DNA of 64,000 bases, from positions 310,001 through 374,000 of the forward strand of contig NZ_JAIWNC010000004.1 in NCBI RefSeq assembly GCF_020216025.1. The letters run 5' to 3'. Below the pieces are notes generated by a model that saw only the letters and a list, made by a program, of their open reading frames with translations, made no database searches and was not told where the DNA came from. Of the stretch, positions 63,163 to 64,000 are shown piece after piece. Source of the stretch: Jidongwangia harbinensis (lineage in GTDB: Bacteria > Actinomycetota > Actinomycetes > Mycobacteriales > Micromonosporaceae). Position numbers and translations under genes: made by a program. Position 1 is the first letter of the stretch. Each line of letters opens with the position of its first letter.

Positions 63163-64000
63163 TCACGGACGCGGCGGCTCGTCGAGCAGTTCCAGCAGGC
63201 CGAGGGCGTGCGCGGTGGCGAGGGCGCCGGCCCGGTTCCGGGCGCTGAGCTTCCGGAAGAGCCGGGCCTGGGTGTTCTCCACCGTCTTCACCGCGATGCC
63301 GAGCGACCGCGCGGTCTGCCGCACGGTGTGGCCGTGGGCGATCGAGCGGAGGATGTCGCTCTCCCGGACGGTCAGCTCGGGCAGGCCGTCGGCCTCGCCC
63401 CAGCGGACACCGCCGGCCGCCAGCGCGGCGCCGGTGACCGGCTCCAGGGTCAGATGGCCGGCGGCGGCCAAGTAGAGGGCCGGAACCAGGACCGTGCCCA
63501 CCTGGGCGGCGGCCAGCACGCCGACCACGCCGTGGGCGAGCGCGGCCAGGGTCTCGTCGCGGGACACCGGCGTCGAGCGTACGAGCAGCATCGAGGTGCC
63601 GGTCCGGGTCAGCCCCATCCAGTCCGTGGTGGCCGGGTCGACCGCGACCAGGATGACCGGCCCGGGGTGTGCTCGTTCCAGCTCCGCGCGCGGGTTGCCG
63701 GGTCCGTCCACGACGAACGGAAGATGCGCGGCGAGCAGGGCCGCCACGACGTCGTGCCGTACCTCGTCGTCCGCGCCGTGCAGCACCACCAGCGGCACGG
63801 CGCCGGGCCGGTGGCTGGGCCGGGCCACCGGTGGGTGGCGGCCGATCAGGCCGAGCGTGGCCGCCCGGGCGACCAGGTGGCTCTGACTCGACACGGCGAG
63901 CTTCTGGTAGATCCGGCGCTTGTGGTTCTCCACCACCCGGTTCGCCACGCCGAGCAGCTCGGCGATCCGGCCGACCGGATGACCGGCCGCGAGCAGGGTG
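63163..64000 (-). CDS. LuxR-type regulator with two HTH domains, N-terminus outside window
   Basis: The gene runs off the right edge; at least 279 codons are in view. The visible N-terminal part is one LuxR-type HTH (PVGRIAELLGVANRVVENHKRR, then IYQKLAVSSQSHLVARA). The middle (about 120 residues, VPLVVLHGADDEVRHDVVAA and on) resembles a degenerate receiver-like domain, without a clear phospho-Asp. The C-terminus has a second LuxR HTH (LTVRESDILRSIAHGHTVRQ, then KTVENTQARLFRKL). The order HTH-middle-HTH is unusual. What lies further upstream cannot be seen. It follows the MerR operon on the same strand but ends before its promoter. Confidence 0.8.
   Translation of the reverse strand, partial: TLLAAGHPVGRIAELLGVANRVVENHKRRIYQKLAVSSQSHLVARAATLGLIGRHPPVARPSHRPGAVPLVVLHGADDEVRHDVVAALLAAHLPFVVDGPGNPRAELERAHPGPVILVAVDPATTDWMGLTRTGTSMLLVRSTPVSRDETLAALAHGVVGVLAAAQVGTVLVPALYLAAAGHLTLEPVTGAALAAGGVRWGEADGLPELTVRESDILRSIAHGHTVRQTARSLGIAVKTVENTQARLFRKLSARNRAGALATAHALGLLELLDEPPRP

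Overview
The window is chromosomal DNA of a high-GC actinomycete (very GC-rich by eye, nearly every real gene ending its codons in G or C; the exact value was not computed). The dnaK-grpE-dnaJ-hspR operon with HAIR operators, a BldC-type small MerR protein, a DUF3073 protein, separate PurS/PurQ/PurL subunits and an EspI-like ATPase all fit Actinobacteria. A member of the Micromonosporaceae (Actinoplanes relatives) is my best guess, but that is inference. The DNA looks like stable core chromosome with a few accessory insertions. I found no prophage, IS element, CRISPR array, rRNA or tRNA gene.

Layout. 0-3.7 kb: two overlapping dynamin-like GTPase genes (minus strand; the first is cut by the window edge). 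3.8-14.5 kb: heat-shock region, with dnaK-grpE-dnaJ-hspR and clpB each carrying an HspR operator (HAIR) upstream; between them lie a K+/H+ antiporter pair and an MFS exporter. 14.5-25.9 kb: a small orphan gene, two related membrane proteins with Pro/Gly-rich tails, an 850-bp weakly coding stretch, an ArsR regulator, a class II aldolase-like gene, DedA, fructose-bisphosphate aldolase, a secreted lipase-like hydrolase, a LOG-family protein, an ADP-ribosylglycohydrolase and a DUF3151 protein. 25.9-29.8 kb: a very long Pro/Gly-rich MinD/EspI-like ATPase and a Cys-rich hypothetical. 29.8-47.3 kb: dispersed purine genes purA, purD, purB, purS-purQ-purL, purF and purM, interleaved with an SCP2 protein, a regulator-MFS pair, a secreted trypsin-like protease, a large membrane-anchored surface protein and a bacterial sterol-carrier-like protein. 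purC, usually near purB/purS in relatives, is not here.

47.4-48.9 kb holds the most interesting locus: a radical SAM/SPASM enzyme whose 3' end overlaps a 75-residue precursor peptide. The peptide ends in phased aromatic triplets (WNH-FEN-IPT-FYN-WNN), the expected signature of a multiply cyclophane-bridged RiPP. The pair sits between purM and the DUF3073 gene, which are neighbours in Streptomyces, so it looks like an insertion into a conserved backbone.

48.9-57.5 kb: DUF3073, an amino-acid dehydrogenase, a conserved unknown, bldC with a CebR-like palindrome upstream, a methyltransferase plus KptA/Tpt1 pair, a PrsW-type membrane protease, a Ca-binding-repeat mini-protein, a hotdog thioesterase and a DUF2786 protein. 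57.6-64 kb: a serine-kinase-type anti-sigma ATPase, an ECF sigma factor with its DGPF/YCII partner, a SnoaL-like protein, a repeat-bearing intergenic region, and a four-gene MerR-controlled thiol-rich operon (twin Cys-Cys protein, MerR, small CC membrane protein, YnfA) with a visible MerR-type long-spacer promoter. A LuxR-type protein with two HTH domains closes the window and is cut at the edge.
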